A stretch of DNA of 64,000 nucleotides. It comes from an uncultured Verrucomicrobia subdivision 3 bacterium (lineage in GTDB: Bacteria > Verrucomicrobiota > Verrucomicrobiia > Limisphaerales > UBA11358). The translations under genes and the position numbers were made by a program. The stretch spans positions 1-64,000 of the forward strand of contig CAILMI010000049.1 in NCBI GenBank assembly GCA_903835255.1, in the 5' to 3' direction. The notes beneath the pieces are model-generated. The model was not told where the DNA came from and made no database searches. It saw only the letters and a list, made by a program, of their open reading frames with translations. Position 1 is the first letter of the stretch, and the number at the start of each line of letters is the position of its first letter. Of the stretch, positions 38,115 to 47,304 are shown one piece after another.

Positions 38115-38827
38115 TTTGTGTTGTTAGGTTTGCGAAGTTTTTCGATTTGAGTGAGGACGTCGCTGACAACTCCACGATTGAGCCCGTTGAACGAGGCGAA
38201 GACGCTTCCTTTCTGATCAACGAGCATGATCCGATCCGTGTTCGTGAAGCCGCCCGGAATGAGGTCTTCCAATTCGGGAGATTTGGGGATGAAGCTGGTT
38301 TCAATGAGGTCATACAGTTCCGGTTTGTTACCGGTCAGGAATAGCCAGCGATTGGTGTCTGCGTGGAAGCTGTCGGCAAACTTCGCCAGCACGGAAGGTG
38401 TGTCCGTGCGCGGGTCAACAGTCAGGGAGAGCAGTTGCACGTCGGCCCAGTCGGCGACAAGGCGCTGAATTTCCTCCATGCGGTCATTAACGGCGCGACA
38501 GCTCAACAAGCAACTCGTGAAGACAAAGTTGACGACCAGAATCCTGCCAGCCAATTCAGCCTGCGTGACCGAACGCCCACTGCGATCCGTGAGGTTGAAC
38601 GCGACCAACTGGCGCGGTGTGTCCAGATGCCCAGGCGGAAGCGCCGCCTTTTTCCGGCTTCCTGAGAAAAAGGCAAGGACTACGGTCACGCTGGCGAAGG
38701 CGAGACCGAGGCAAATCGCACCGATCAGTTCCCGCCGTGTCAGACTTGTGCTCTCGTCCGGCACGGCGGGATTGCTGTTCGCCTCAACGCTGTTTTGCTT
38801 TTCGGGATTTGACGAGCTTGGCTTCAT
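38111..38827 (-). CDS. SCO1/SenC-family protein
   Basis: About 238 aa, membrane-anchored by one N-terminal helix (LIGAICLGLAFASVTVVLAFF, quoted in part) after a twin-Arg-like TRRELIG. Thioredoxin fold with the copper-site cysteines C-x3-C (VFTSCLLSCRAV) and LLSLTVDPRTDTPSVLAKFA. The usual late His ligand before the I-x-L-V-D strand is not evident: the stretch reads FTNTDRIMLVD. Classical SCO proteins insert copper into cytochrome oxidase; without the His this one may act as a thiol reductase. It overlaps the HMA gene upstream by 44 bases. Confidence 0.85.
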   Translation of the reverse strand: MKPSSSNPEKQNSVEANSNPAVPDESTSLTRRELIGAICLGLAFASVTVVLAFFSGSRKKAALPPGHLDTPRQLVAFNLTDRSGRSVTQAELAGRILVVNFVFTSCLLSCRAVNDRMEEIQRLVADWADVQLLSLTVDPRTDTPSVLAKFADSFHADTNRWLFLTGNKPELYDLIETSFIPKSPELEDLIPGGFTNTDRIMLVDQKGSVFASFNGLNRGVVSDVLTQIEKLRKPNNTK

Positions 38828-39104
38828 AACCGGCGTCAACAATCACCTTTTTCAAGCCAGCGGTCGAAACGCGATTCGTATCGTAGGCCACGACCGCGAG
38901 TTTATTGCTGAAAGCAACGTCGGCGGTCACGACCCTGGGCGTCCGCCTTAACTCGGAAGCGATGCCGTGTGCACAGCCGTCGCAACTCATGCCAGTGATG
39001 GTGAACCGGTTCGTCGCGTTGGCCGTGATGTTGGAATTGTCTTGCGCTCGCGTCGTGATGACGACGCAGGCGAATATGAAGATAAGGGCGAGTTTTGTTT
39101 TCAT
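38784..39104 (-). CDS. Exported heavy-metal-associated (HMA) domain protein
   Basis: A 106-aa protein from the ATG at 39104. The signal peptide (LALIFIFACVVITTRA) is followed by a single HMA fold with the metal site TGMSCDGCAHG and the expected beta-alpha pattern (RVVTADVAFSNKLAVVAYD, AGLKKVIVDAGYEAKLV). It resembles MerP and other periplasmic copper/mercury chaperones. Followed by the SCO gene with overlap, and 31 bases after the DJ-1 gene, so part of one operon. Confidence 0.9.
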   Translation of the reverse strand: MKTKLALIFIFACVVITTRAQDNSNITANATNRFTITGMSCDGCAHGIASELRRTPRVVTADVAFSNKLAVVAYDTNRVSTAGLKKVIVDAGYEAKLVKSRKAKQR

Positions 39105-39135
39105 TGCTTCAGGTGGGATAGCGCTTTTATCCGCT

Positions 39136-39996
39136 CTATTTCGTCTTCGCTTGCGCGATGGCCTGTTTGAACCTCTCGACCAGCGGCGCGTGCATCGTGT
39201 TAAGCATGTCCACCGCCACCTTGTCGGCGGTGCGGGGGTTTCCGCCACCAGGGAACGGCGGTTGCGGATCGTATTCGCCGAGTAACTGCACTCCCTTCGC
39301 GTAGAAGTCGCCGCGATAACGGCGGACGAGTTCCAAGCCCAGGTCCAGGCCGGCACTCACACCGGCGGCGGTCACGCGATCCGTGCCGTCGAATACTACG
39401 CGCTCGGCAACAGGCGTCGCGCCTACCTCTTTCAGCACGTCGAGCATCTGCCAGTGGCTGGTGGCACGTCTGCCTTTCAAGAGTCCGGCCGCGCCCAGCA
39501 CCAGCGAGCCGGTGCAGACGCTGCCGACGAGCTTGGTTTTAGCGGCGCGGCTTTGGAGAAACTTGATTGTGTCTTTGTCCTCAATGGCGGCGAACGTGCC
39601 GGTCAACCCGCCGGGGACGAGCAGCAAGTCGAGTTGCTCCGGGCAATCAGCGAACGTGAGATGCGGTTTGACGCAAAACCCACCTTTGCTCGCGCCTTCG
39701 CATGGCACAAGATCGAGGGTCTTGGCAACGAAGCGCACGGTCGCCCCCATCATGCCGGCGAGTGCATAGTGCGGTCCGAGCGCATCGAGGGCGGTGAATT
39801 CGGGATAGACGAGAATCGCAATCTGCTCGCTACCCATCTGCAATTGTTGTTGCGGGTGAACGTGCAGCGGCGCGTTGGTCCTCGATGTCGCGGGGGCTTC
39901 GGCCGCCGCCAACATCTGAGGTGCGATTGCGCCGGTTGCCGAGGCGAGCGCCATGAGGCGCAGCATTTCGCGCCGAGAGAGGGTGTCGTTATTCAT
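39136..39996 (-). CDS. Exported DJ-1/PfpI-family protein (isonitrile hydratase-like)
   Basis: About 286 aa from the ATG at 39996, with an Arg-Arg signal (LSRREMLRLMALASATG). The DJ-1/PfpI core shows IAILVYPEFTALDALGPHYAL, the nucleophile elbow VGSVCTGSLVLGAAGLLKGRRATSHW (quoted as VGSVCTGSLVLGAAG, KGRRATSHW) and VFDGTDRVTAAGVSAGLDLG. These lines are closest to cyclohexyl-isocyanide hydratases, which are usually cytoplasmic, so export is odd. It follows the pseudopilin after 14 bases and precedes the HMA gene. Confidence 0.88.
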   Translation of the reverse strand: MNNDTLSRREMLRLMALASATGAIAPQMLAAAEAPATSRTNAPLHVHPQQQLQMGSEQIAILVYPEFTALDALGPHYALAGMMGATVRFVAKTLDLVPCEGASKGGFCVKPHLTFADCPEQLDLLLVPGGLTGTFAAIEDKDTIKFLQSRAAKTKLVGSVCTGSLVLGAAGLLKGRRATSHWQMLDVLKEVGATPVAERVVFDGTDRVTAAGVSAGLDLGLELVRRYRGDFYAKGVQLLGEYDPQPPFPGGGNPRTADKVAVDMLNTMHAPLVERFKQAIAQAKTK

Positions 39997-40010
39997 GAGT
40001 TTGTTGGTTG

Positions 40011-40820
40011 TTAATAATAGTAGTTGCCGAGGAGATGTTTGATTTGGAGATCGGGGCTGCCTGTTCCGGAGAGATTGATGCGCTTGCCAGTGGTCCATTC
40101 GACTGAGCCATCCGACCACGCGCGATGGATGCCATCGAGTTCTTCGGCGTGGTAGCGGAAATCGGGATACTTGACCTGTTTGCGGGCATGAAAGAATTCA
40201 AAGCGTCGCGGGTCGGAGATGATGAATTCGTCCAACACATCCGCCCACAAGACGCCGCGCCGGGTGTTCTTGCGGTCGGCGGTGTGGTCGGGATTGACGA
40301 GCGTGGCGAAACCCATGCTGACCATCTTGGAGCTTTCGACGCCACCGACGTAGGCGTAGCCCGTGTAAAGTCCGCCGCCGAGCGTCACGCCTTCCGCATA
40401 GCCGGAGTCCGCCGCCATCGGACAATTGATCCAGCGCGGTTGTTCGGCACGCTTCGGCCAAGTTGCCGCCGGGCCGTTGGGAATGGTCATGCCGAGGGTT
40501 TGCGCCATCACCTTGAGCCGGTCCACCGTGATGGTGCTAGGCACAAAGTCGTTGACCGCCGGGAGCTGGCCGTTGTCGTTGCCATACATTGTGTCCGCGA
40601 GGGCGAACTGCTTGAGGTTGTTCAAACAAATAGTTCGTTTGGCGCGGCGCTTCGCCTGCGAGAGCGCCGGAAGCAGGAGCGCCGCAAGAATGGCAATGAT
40701 CGCGATGACCACCAACAATTCAATCAGCGTGAAAGCCGCAGCGCGATGTCGCGGCCTGCCGCCGTGTTTTGTCACGACAGCAGGCACGCGTTGAGTTGAC
40801 TGTTGAGGCAATACGCTCAC
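40011..40820 (-). CDS. Pseudopilin-like secreted protein
   Basis: A 269-aa protein. After a basic leader comes the prepilin signal ([20 protein letters not shown]) and [20 protein letters not shown]. The body contains [12 protein letters not shown], a shortened form of the family's His...Asp-Gly ending. Its start codon overlaps the stop of the upstream 502-aa repeat protein by ATGA, and 14 bases separate it from the DJ-1 gene. A coupled pseudopilin suggests the upstream protein is surface-displayed or carried by a pilin-type machine. This is inference. Confidence 0.88.
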   Translation of the reverse strand: MSVLPQQSTQRVPAVVTKHGGRPRHRAAAFTLIELLVVIAIIAILAALLLPALSQAKRRAKRTICLNNLKQFALADTMYGNDNGQLPAVNDFVPSTITVDRLKVMAQTLGMTIPNGPAATWPKRAEQPRWINCPMAADSGYAEGVTLGGGLYTGYAYVGGVESSKMVSMGFATLVNPDHTADRKNTRRGVLWADVLDEFIISDPRRFEFFHARKQVKYPDFRYHAEELDGIHRAWSDGSVEWTTGKRINLSGTGSPDLQIKHLLGNYYY

Positions 40821-42325
40821 GGCTGCTTCAATCGGAAGAAGCGCGCTGGCTCAGCGGCGTTGATGGGGATGGCGTTGGAACACGCGCCACCGCCGTCAAA
40901 TACGCCGGTCGCGCTCGTCGTCCACGCGGACGATGGCAACGATACGTTTGTTGCCGATAGCAATGAGTAGCTGCTTCCCGCGAGACCATTCGTGGCTCGC
41001 ACGATCAAATTGCCGCCTAAAACCGTCAGTTGGTTAATGACCGGCGTGGAAAGCGGAACGGTGTAGCCGGTGAACACGAAGTCGCCTACATCCTTGAGCG
41101 TGTCCGCTGGCGTGGCGTAGAGGAAATTCGCAATCTCAAAGGAAACCCCGAGGTCGCCGGAGATCGTGAATGAATTGGTCGTCTCCACGACGCTCACGTT
41201 CAGCAGATCGAACGCCGCCGCAGCCGGGGGAATGTTCCCCAGGAGATACCAACCCGTTCCGCCGAGCGCGATACGGTTGGTGTCATATTGCAACGTGTAG
41301 TCGCCATAAAGGAGATTGCCAGCCGCGCCACCTAGCACGGCGAACCGGGCCACACCACCCAGGCCGATGCTGCCTGTTTGGTTTGTCAGATTTCCTCGCG
41401 TGTAGGCGAATGTCGTTGGCTGCGTGTAACGGCTCGGCAAGTTCGTCACGCTTGCGCCGTTCAGCGCATAGACTTGGTTCGTGTAGGAATAGCCGGCCTG
41501 CGCATTGGTAAGCAGTTCGCTTTGGGTGAGCGCGTTCGCCTCGGCCTGGTTGAAGAACGCCGACAACGTGAGCACCGGCGGTGTGCCGAACCCGGACGCA
41601 AGCGTATCCCACGCCGCCTTGTCGTAGTTGATCGTGGCTAACCCGACGGTCAACGTGGCGACGGATTGCGCGGTGAAACTGAAGCTGCCCACCACGGCGA
41701 GCGTGTCTGCCGGTGTGCTGTAAAGGAAGTTGGCCACTTCAAAGGTGACGGCGAGATCACCAGCTATGGTGAACGAACCCGCCGATTCAATGATCGTCAC
41801 ATTGAGCAGATCAAACACCGCTGCAACTGGCGGGATATTCCCTTTCAGATACCAGCCCGAGCCGCCCAGGCCGATGCGGGTGCTGTCGTATTGCAGCGTG
41901 TAATCGCCGTAGAGCAGATTGCCGCCAATTCCGCCGAGAACCGCGAATCGCGACACCCCGCCCAAACCGATGCTGCCGGTGTGCTGGGCCAGATGTCCCG
42001 GCGTGTAGACAAACGTCGTGGGCTGGGTGGTGCGTCCCGTGAGATTGGTCACGGTCGGGCCATTCATCGCATACACCTGATTGGTGTAGGACGGCGTGCC
42101 CGGAATATCGCTCAACACTTGCGCATCGGTGCGGGCATTGGCCTGTGACTGGTCGAAGAAGGCACTGAGAGTGAGCACCGGCGGTGAGCCGTATGCGGAC
42201 GCCAGCGCGTCCCAAGCAGGTTTATAGAAGGTGATCGTTGCCGAACCGCTGGTCAGCGAATCGGCGCGGGCGACGGTTAAACCCGTCACGCCCAGAATGG
42301 CAGCGAGCAGAAGAAGTCTTTTCAT
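40817..42325 (-). CDS. Secreted protein with two ~200-residue internal repeats
   Basis: A 502-aa protein that I cannot assign. A signal peptide ([19 protein letters not shown]) is followed by two homologous blocks, about 26-220 and 228-420. Each block has [54 protein letters not shown] and a ...FDLLNV end. A C-terminal domain ([20 protein letters not shown] ... FFRLKQP) resembles the end domains of verrucomicrobial secreted proteins. The first gene of a leftward operon with pseudopilin, DJ-1, HMA and SCO proteins. The context hints at a metal or redox role outside the cell. Confidence 0.85.
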   Translation of the reverse strand: MKRLLLLAAILGVTGLTVARADSLTSGSATITFYKPAWDALASAYGSPPVLTLSAFFDQSQANARTDAQVLSDIPGTPSYTNQVYAMNGPTVTNLTGRTTQPTTFVYTPGHLAQHTGSIGLGGVSRFAVLGGIGGNLLYGDYTLQYDSTRIGLGGSGWYLKGNIPPVAAVFDLLNVTIIESAGSFTIAGDLAVTFEVANFLYSTPADTLAVVGSFSFTAQSVATLTVGLATINYDKAAWDTLASGFGTPPVLTLSAFFNQAEANALTQSELLTNAQAGYSYTNQVYALNGASVTNLPSRYTQPTTFAYTRGNLTNQTGSIGLGGVARFAVLGGAAGNLLYGDYTLQYDTNRIALGGTGWYLLGNIPPAAAAFDLLNVSVVETTNSFTISGDLGVSFEIANFLYATPADTLKDVGDFVFTGYTVPLSTPVINQLTVLGGNLIVRATNGLAGSSYSLLSATNVSLPSSAWTTSATGVFDGGGACSNAIPINAAEPARFFRLKQP

Positions 42326-42550
42326 AATCGGAAAACTGAAAACGGTTGATTGCTAAATTTCATTGATGCCCGCCAACCGAGCGGGCTGCTGCCAAAGGCA
42401 ACGCCAGAACGGACCGGGACAGTTCATTCAAACACCGACCGCAGGCGACAGCCCTTGGTCAAAAACAGAATCGGGAAAATCCACAGCGCCAAGTCACGAA
42501 GACCAGACAAGGTTCGTGCCGGACGTGGACTCAGGAATACGGAGGTAGAA

Positions 42551-42931
42551 TCAAGCCGTCCGGGGACGCGGCTTGGGAGGCTCGTAGGAGCGGATGGATG
42601 CGTCAGTGTTCGGAGAGGAAATCTTTTCGCGTTCGCTGGAAAAATGAAAAGGCGTGCATTGCCACACCAGCCCCAAATCCATTTTTGATCCGGGCTTCAC
42701 CTGCTGCTTTTGCTGTTGGTCTTTTTCTTCGGCCCGCGCCTTCTTGATGACTTTGCACATCGGACAGGGATGTTCGCCGTCGAAGGTCTTGCTCACCGCC
42801 TCGGAAAAAGAAGCATCGCGCGAGTAACTGATGATCATGCCCGTCCAAGCAATCGTTTGCAGGAAGGCCCAATGCAGGCCCAAGGAAAGGACCAGCACCA
42901 GCACCGTAACGACTCTAACTGTGGCACGCAC
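42551..42931 (-). CDS. Small membrane-anchored protein with CPMC motif
   Basis: A 126-aa protein with GTG start. One N-terminal hydrophobic segment (VVTVLVLVLSLGLHWAFLQ) is followed by an acidic/basic soluble part with GEHPCPMCKVIKKARAEEK and a Pro/Arg-rich tail. The CPMC pair next to a His could bind metal or a heme-like group. I know no functional name. It lies 56 bases downstream of the ZIP transporter on the same strand, so a metal-handling role is a reasonable guess only. Confidence 0.7.
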   Translation of the reverse strand: MRATVRVVTVLVLVLSLGLHWAFLQTIAWTGMIISYSRDASFSEAVSKTFDGEHPCPMCKVIKKARAEEKDQQQKQQVKPGSKMDLGLVWQCTPFHFSSEREKISSPNTDASIRSYEPPKPRPRTA

Positions 42932-42987
42932 GATGGATAATGCTACCGGGATTCAATGAGACGTCAACTGAAGATCTTCTGACTGGA

Positions 42988-43860
42988 TCATCTCTGTGCT
43001 GGTTGTGTTGCCGTTGGTTCGTGAGGCTCGTGGCTGTGCCCATGCTCATCGCCTTCGCAAACTCCCACCAGCACAGCGACGCCGATGCCTGCCAGCAACG
43101 CGATGGAAAGCTTGGCACGGTCATGCGAATGAAAATGCAGTTCCGGCAGCAGGTCGCTGGCGGCAATGCACAGGAAGCTCCCGCCGCAAAAGGCCAGTGC
43201 CGCGCCCAATACTGCGTGATTCGCCTCCAAGGTCTCGCCCATTCCCAGCGTGAACAACAACGCGCCCAAGGGTGTGACCATCGCGAAGATCACGTTCACC
43301 CATCTTCGCAGCTTTGGCGCGCAGTTGGCCGCCTGCATGAGTGTCGTGACGGCAAGGGCGTCGAATGGTTTGTGCAGAATAACGGCGAGCGCCGCGCCCA
43401 GTCCTACTGAAACGCCGTGACTTTGTCCCGCCGCTACAGCGGCGGCAAGCGCCACTCCATCCAGCAGTGAATGCAATCCCAACCCGAATGCCGTGCTGAG
43501 CCAAGTTGTAGATTTGGCCGTCGGAGCGGCAGGAGCATGCGCCCCGTGTGCGGTGCAGCAGTCAGCGGCGGCTTCCGCTTCCGGTGTGTCGTGACTGTGA
43601 TAGTGAAATACGCGTTGGAGAAAAAACAGGGCAAGAAATCCCGCCAGTGTCCATTGGACGGTGTGATCCAGCGACCCGGTTTCCGCAGCGGCATGCGGAA
43701 TCATGTGTAGAAGAGCGATGCCGAGCATCAAGCCAGCCACGAAGCTGAGAGCGATTTGTAGTCGAGTGTGCGTGAGACGCAACCAACTGGGGATCGAGCC
43801 GCCGACCAGCGATACAACCAGCACTACGGCACAGTAACTGACAAGTGTGATCGTGTTCAT
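42988..43860 (-). CDS. ZIP-family divalent metal transporter
   Basis: About 290 aa from the ATG at 43860. Around eight helices. The helix IV and V metal sites are clear: HSLLDGVALAAAVAAG and HKPFDALAVTTL. A His/Asp-rich cytoplasmic loop (HYHSHDTPE) and a His-rich tail (EGDEHGHSHEPHEP) add binding sites. ZIP proteins move Zn2+ or related ions into the cytoplasm, opposite to the P-type ATPase in the same block. A Fur-family fragment lies immediately upstream. Confidence 0.92.
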   Translation of the reverse strand: MNTITLVSYCAVVLVVSLVGGSIPSWLRLTHTRLQIALSFVAGLMLGIALLHMIPHAAAETGSLDHTVQWTLAGFLALFFLQRVFHYHSHDTPEAEAAADCCTAHGAHAPAAPTAKSTTWLSTAFGLGLHSLLDGVALAAAVAAGQSHGVSVGLGAALAVILHKPFDALAVTTLMQAANCAPKLRRWVNVIFAMVTPLGALLFTLGMGETLEANHAVLGAALAFCGGSFLCIAASDLLPELHFHSHDRAKLSIALLAGIGVAVLVGVCEGDEHGHSHEPHEPTATQPAQR

Positions 43861-43932
43861 TATGGGGGCGATTGTGCGATGATTACAGAGCAAACGACAG
43901 CCCGATTTGCATGGCTACGAGACAGACTGGGT

Positions 43933-44095
43933 TCAATTTGCCCTTTCCAAAACTGTTTTGAGTTGTCCGCGCGGCATTCGCGGTTGCAGTTTCGCGCACA
44001 CAACTCCTGGCGGATGCTTCTGACAGGCCGGGCAGATGCCAAAGAACTGGAGTTCATGGTGCAGCTTGGCGTGCAGTGGCTTTGAAGCTGGCAAT
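43933..44095 (-). pseudogene. C-terminal fragment of a Fur-family metalloregulator
   Basis: In the gap between the ZIP gene and the bestrophin-like gene, the minus strand encodes about 40 residues ending at 43933, with LHAKLHHELQFFGICPACQK, the typical Fur-family dimerisation/metal segment with a C-P-x-C pair. It then degrades and stops after LKTVLERAN. No helix-turn-helix or start precedes it; the frame merges into the end of the bestrophin-like gene. A lost Fur/Zur-like regulator of the ZIP gene is the simplest reading. Confidence 0.7.
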
Positions 44096-44848
44096 TAAGG
44101 CGAGCCGCTCCGCCGTATCCTTGATGGGTTTGAGGGAAACGTCTTCACCCGATGAGCGGTCATAGTAGCCGAAGGGGTTGTCTAGATCCCGGATGAGCAG
44201 GAGGAGGAAGATCATCAGATACGAGATGACGCCAACGAAGAACAACGACTCGTAAAATGGTTCGATCCTGGCAAAGATCAGCCCGACACAAAGCAGTATG
44301 GTCACAAAGTCGGCGAGCAAGTATCCGGAGGAAATGAAAGACGTTTCGCGGATGGTGTGGATGCGGATGAGGGTGCGCCGGAGGTTGCCCTGCTCCTGTT
44401 TCAACCGAGCCACCAGTGTCGCCTGTGTCCATTGTTCCATTGCGGCAAACTGGGGGGTGAGAGCATTCAAGTGCTCCAGCAATTCAGCAGTGCGATGTTT
44501 TTTATGAAACCAACTCAGAATGTCCTCACTCAACTGCGCGAGCAGCAACAGACACTCGTCCACCTTCGCCTCCGGTTTGGCATATCTGATTCCGCAGACT
44601 TCCTGCGTTAGATTCTCCAGACACGCGCTCAGTTCGCCGGGCAGACGTTCGCTTTCCTTGAAGTCGGACAGGACCCCGCTCAAGAGAAAGCCCATCAGGA
44701 AAACATTAGCCGCCACGATGCCTGAGAACAACGGGTTGACGGAAATGACTTCCCACCCCAGGAAATGCGCGGCGAGCTTTGCGCCGACAACAATCCCAAC
44801 CAAGGCGCTCACTCGCAGCAGTAGGCGATGCCGGTTCTGGAGCTTCAT
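44054..44848 (-). CDS. Bestrophin/DUF4239-like membrane protein
   Basis: A 264-aa protein with two helices near the start (SALVGIVVGAKLAAHFLG, IVAANVFLMGFLLSGVLSDF) and two near the end (LLADFVTILLCVGLIFA, LFFVGVISYLMIFLLLLI), enclosing a helical soluble part. This layout and DFKESERLP after helix 2 resemble the bestrophin-like/DUF4239 group of putative channels; I am not certain. It starts inside the ATPase stop codon (ATGA), so it is co-translated with it. The last dozen residues (ATARQAAP) overlap the Fur fragment and may be post-deletion sequence. Confidence 0.75.
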   Translation of the reverse strand: MKLQNRHRLLLRVSALVGIVVGAKLAAHFLGWEVISVNPLFSGIVAANVFLMGFLLSGVLSDFKESERLPGELSACLENLTQEVCGIRYAKPEAKVDECLLLLAQLSEDILSWFHKKHRTAELLEHLNALTPQFAAMEQWTQATLVARLKQEQGNLRRTLIRIHTIRETSFISSGYLLADFVTILLCVGLIFARIEPFYESLFFVGVISYLMIFLLLLIRDLDNPFGYYDRSSGEDVSLKPIKDTAERLALIASFKATARQAAP

Positions 44849-47241
44849 TTTGGGGTGTCCTGCGATCCGACCCCGGACGGCATTTGCGTTGTCCTCATGA
44901 AGAGCAAACGCAGACTGTTCAACACGACAATCACCGTGCTGCCTTCATGCCCGATGACCCCGACCGTGAGCGGAATCTTCCCGAAGATTGCGAAGCCAAC
45001 CAAGACTGCCACCGTCCCGAGGGAGACGATCAGGTTTTGGCGGATGACCCGGCGGGCGTTCTGGCTCAGCCGAAAAGCCGCCACGAAGTTTTCCAGCCGA
45101 TCGTTCATCAGCACAATTTCCGCCTGTTCCAGCGCAGCGTCCGCGCCACGAGCCCCCATTGCCACACCGACATGAGCCACTGCCAGACTGGGCGCATCGT
45201 TGACTCCATCGCCAATCATAGCCACGCGTTTGCCTTCGGCCATGAAACCGCGAATGGCCTCCACCTTCTGTTCAGGTTTCAATTCGGCACGCACATCGGC
45301 CAGCCCGAGCTTACGTTGCAGAGCTAGGGCCGATGCCGGACGATCACCGGTCAACACAACGCAATGCACCCCCAGTTTCTGCAATGAGGCGAGCACTGGA
45401 CCGGACTGCGGGCGGATGTCGTCCCGCAACAACAACCGCCCGAGCAAATCGCCATCGCCGATCCAGACTTCGGAAAGGCCGGGTTGCGCGGCGGTAACGC
45501 TAGCCGACAATTCGGCCCAGCGGGCATCTTGCGGCAGCACCTCTGCCAACCACTCGCGGCGGCCTAGGAAGATTTTTCGAGCGCCGAGTTCAGCGCGGAT
45601 GCCCAGACCAGTCACGGACTCGGAGTGGTTGAATTCAACCGGCACCAAACTCTGTTGCTTGCCGTGTCGGGTGATGGCTCGCGCGAGCGGATGCGTGGAA
45701 AGCCGTTCGATCGAAAACGCCAGTTGCGCAATTTCTGCTTCCCGGCCCGGCGGAAAACTTTCCACGGTTTCCACCTGGAGTTCGCCGGTGGTGAGCGTGC
45801 CGGTCTTGTCGAGGGCCACCACGGTTACCTCGGCAAGTTTCTCCACGGCGGCCCCACCGCGAAACAGGATGCCGCGTTTCGCGCCCCAAGCTATGGCAGC
45901 CAACACCGCTGAAGGAATCGAGAGCACCAAAGCACACGGCGAGGCCACGACCAGCAGGGTCATCGAACGGTAAAAGGCGCTGCGCACCGCATCCGTGGAA
46001 ACAAACGGCGGCAACTTCATGACCAGCCACCAGAAGAGGAACATCCCCAGCGCCAGTCCGAGAATGGCATAGGTGTAACGCGTGCCGAACTTGTCGGTGA
46101 ACCGTTGGGACGGCGCCTTGAGATGCTGGGCTTCGTGAATGAGGCGGATGACTTTTTGCAGGGCGCTCTCGCTCGCCGGACGCAGCACGGTCACTTCCAC
46201 GACACCCCAGAGATTGATGGTGCCCGCGAGCACGGTGTCGCCCAAGGTTTTCTCCACCGGAGTCGCCTCGCCGGTCAGATTGGATTCGTCGCTGGCGGTT
46301 TTGCCTTTGACAATCTCAGCGTCCACCGGGAACAACGAGCCAGGTTTGACCAACAGCCGTTGTCCCTGCCGCAGGGTATCCACCGCGACTTCGGTTTCCT
46401 GCCCTTCTTTGTCCACCAAGGTGGCCACCTTGGGTGCGGTGCGGAACAATGAACGAATTTCCCGCTGCGTTCGGCCCATCGCGTAATGTTCCAGAGCGCC
46501 AGAGGTTGAAAACAGAAACAACAGCATGGCTCCCTCGGCCCACGCACCCACCGCCGCGCTTCCCGCCGCGACGGCCAGCATGAGAAAATGAACGTCCAGC
46601 GTCCAGGTGCGCAACTTCTCAAATGCTTCCTGCGCGGCGAACCACGCCCCCGCCAGACACGACAGCGCGTAGAGCGAAACTGACCACGCTGGTTGCGGGG
46701 TGAAGTAGCCAGCCAGTCCGAAGATGGCGCAAAGTCCAGCCGCCACAGCTTGAGCACGCCATTCGTTCAGATTCGATTCGTCCTCGGGAACGCTGACCTG
46801 GCGCGGCTCGATTTTGGGCAGCGGGAAGTCGCGCCAACGCCAGAACTTCGGCGCGCTGGGACAGCGGATTCGCGCCACGGTTACACCTCCGGCGCTTTCC
46901 GTGATGGTGAATCCCTGCTGGCGAATCGGCTTCAACGGCTGTTTGCATTGGGCGCAACTGGTATCAGTTTGCAGCAACCGGCAATCCTCCGCCGTCGCAT
47001 CCGTCTGCACCTTCGCCAGTGCGGCTTGAATTTGCCCGGCGACGGCGGGGTCGGAGTCCCGACCTATCGTGGCGACGGAAATCTTGCCCTCCCCGGTTTT
47101 GATGGCGATGGCCTCCACTGACTGATGTTGAGCCAGTTCACTTGCGGCCGCGTGAACCAGACACGGTTTATCCAGCACGGCGATGGGGTGAGATTGTGTT
47201 TTCATTTCATTTTGGTCCCACTCAACGATTATCTTCTTCAT
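44845..47241 (-). CDS. P1B-type heavy-metal ATPase (P1B-4-like, Co/Zn/Cd)
   Basis: About 798 aa from the ATG at 47241 with an aaagaag upstream; another ATG lies at 47205. The N-terminal region is a degenerate HMA-like part plus a zinc-ribbon-like segment (DTSCAQCKQPLK). The transmembrane metal site is SPC (VVASPCALVLSIPSA), and the last helices have GHEGSTVIVVLNSLRLL; together these fit the P1B-4 (CoaT/CtpD) group rather than CPC copper pumps. ATPase motifs: LTGEATP, DKTGTLTTGE, HPLARAI and MIGDGVNDAPSL. It exports Co2+, Zn2+, Cd2+ or possibly Fe2+. Confidence 0.93.
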   Translation of the reverse strand: MKKIIVEWDQNEMKTQSHPIAVLDKPCLVHAAASELAQHQSVEAIAIKTGEGKISVATIGRDSDPAVAGQIQAALAKVQTDATAEDCRLLQTDTSCAQCKQPLKPIRQQGFTITESAGGVTVARIRCPSAPKFWRWRDFPLPKIEPRQVSVPEDESNLNEWRAQAVAAGLCAIFGLAGYFTPQPAWSVSLYALSCLAGAWFAAQEAFEKLRTWTLDVHFLMLAVAAGSAAVGAWAEGAMLLFLFSTSGALEHYAMGRTQREIRSLFRTAPKVATLVDKEGQETEVAVDTLRQGQRLLVKPGSLFPVDAEIVKGKTASDESNLTGEATPVEKTLGDTVLAGTINLWGVVEVTVLRPASESALQKVIRLIHEAQHLKAPSQRFTDKFGTRYTYAILGLALGMFLFWWLVMKLPPFVSTDAVRSAFYRSMTLLVVASPCALVLSIPSAVLAAIAWGAKRGILFRGGAAVEKLAEVTVVALDKTGTLTTGELQVETVESFPPGREAEIAQLAFSIERLSTHPLARAITRHGKQQSLVPVEFNHSESVTGLGIRAELGARKIFLGRREWLAEVLPQDARWAELSASVTAAQPGLSEVWIGDGDLLGRLLLRDDIRPQSGPVLASLQKLGVHCVVLTGDRPASALALQRKLGLADVRAELKPEQKVEAIRGFMAEGKRVAMIGDGVNDAPSLAVAHVGVAMGARGADAALEQAEIVLMNDRLENFVAAFRLSQNARRVIRQNLIVSLGTVAVLVGFAIFGKIPLTVGVIGHEGSTVIVVLNSLRLLFMRTTQMPSGVGSQDTPK

Positions 47242-47304
47242 GGCTTCTTTGAGCGGAAGAACTTCACCCCGCCTGACCGGCATGGGGTTTGTTCCGATGC
47301 CATT

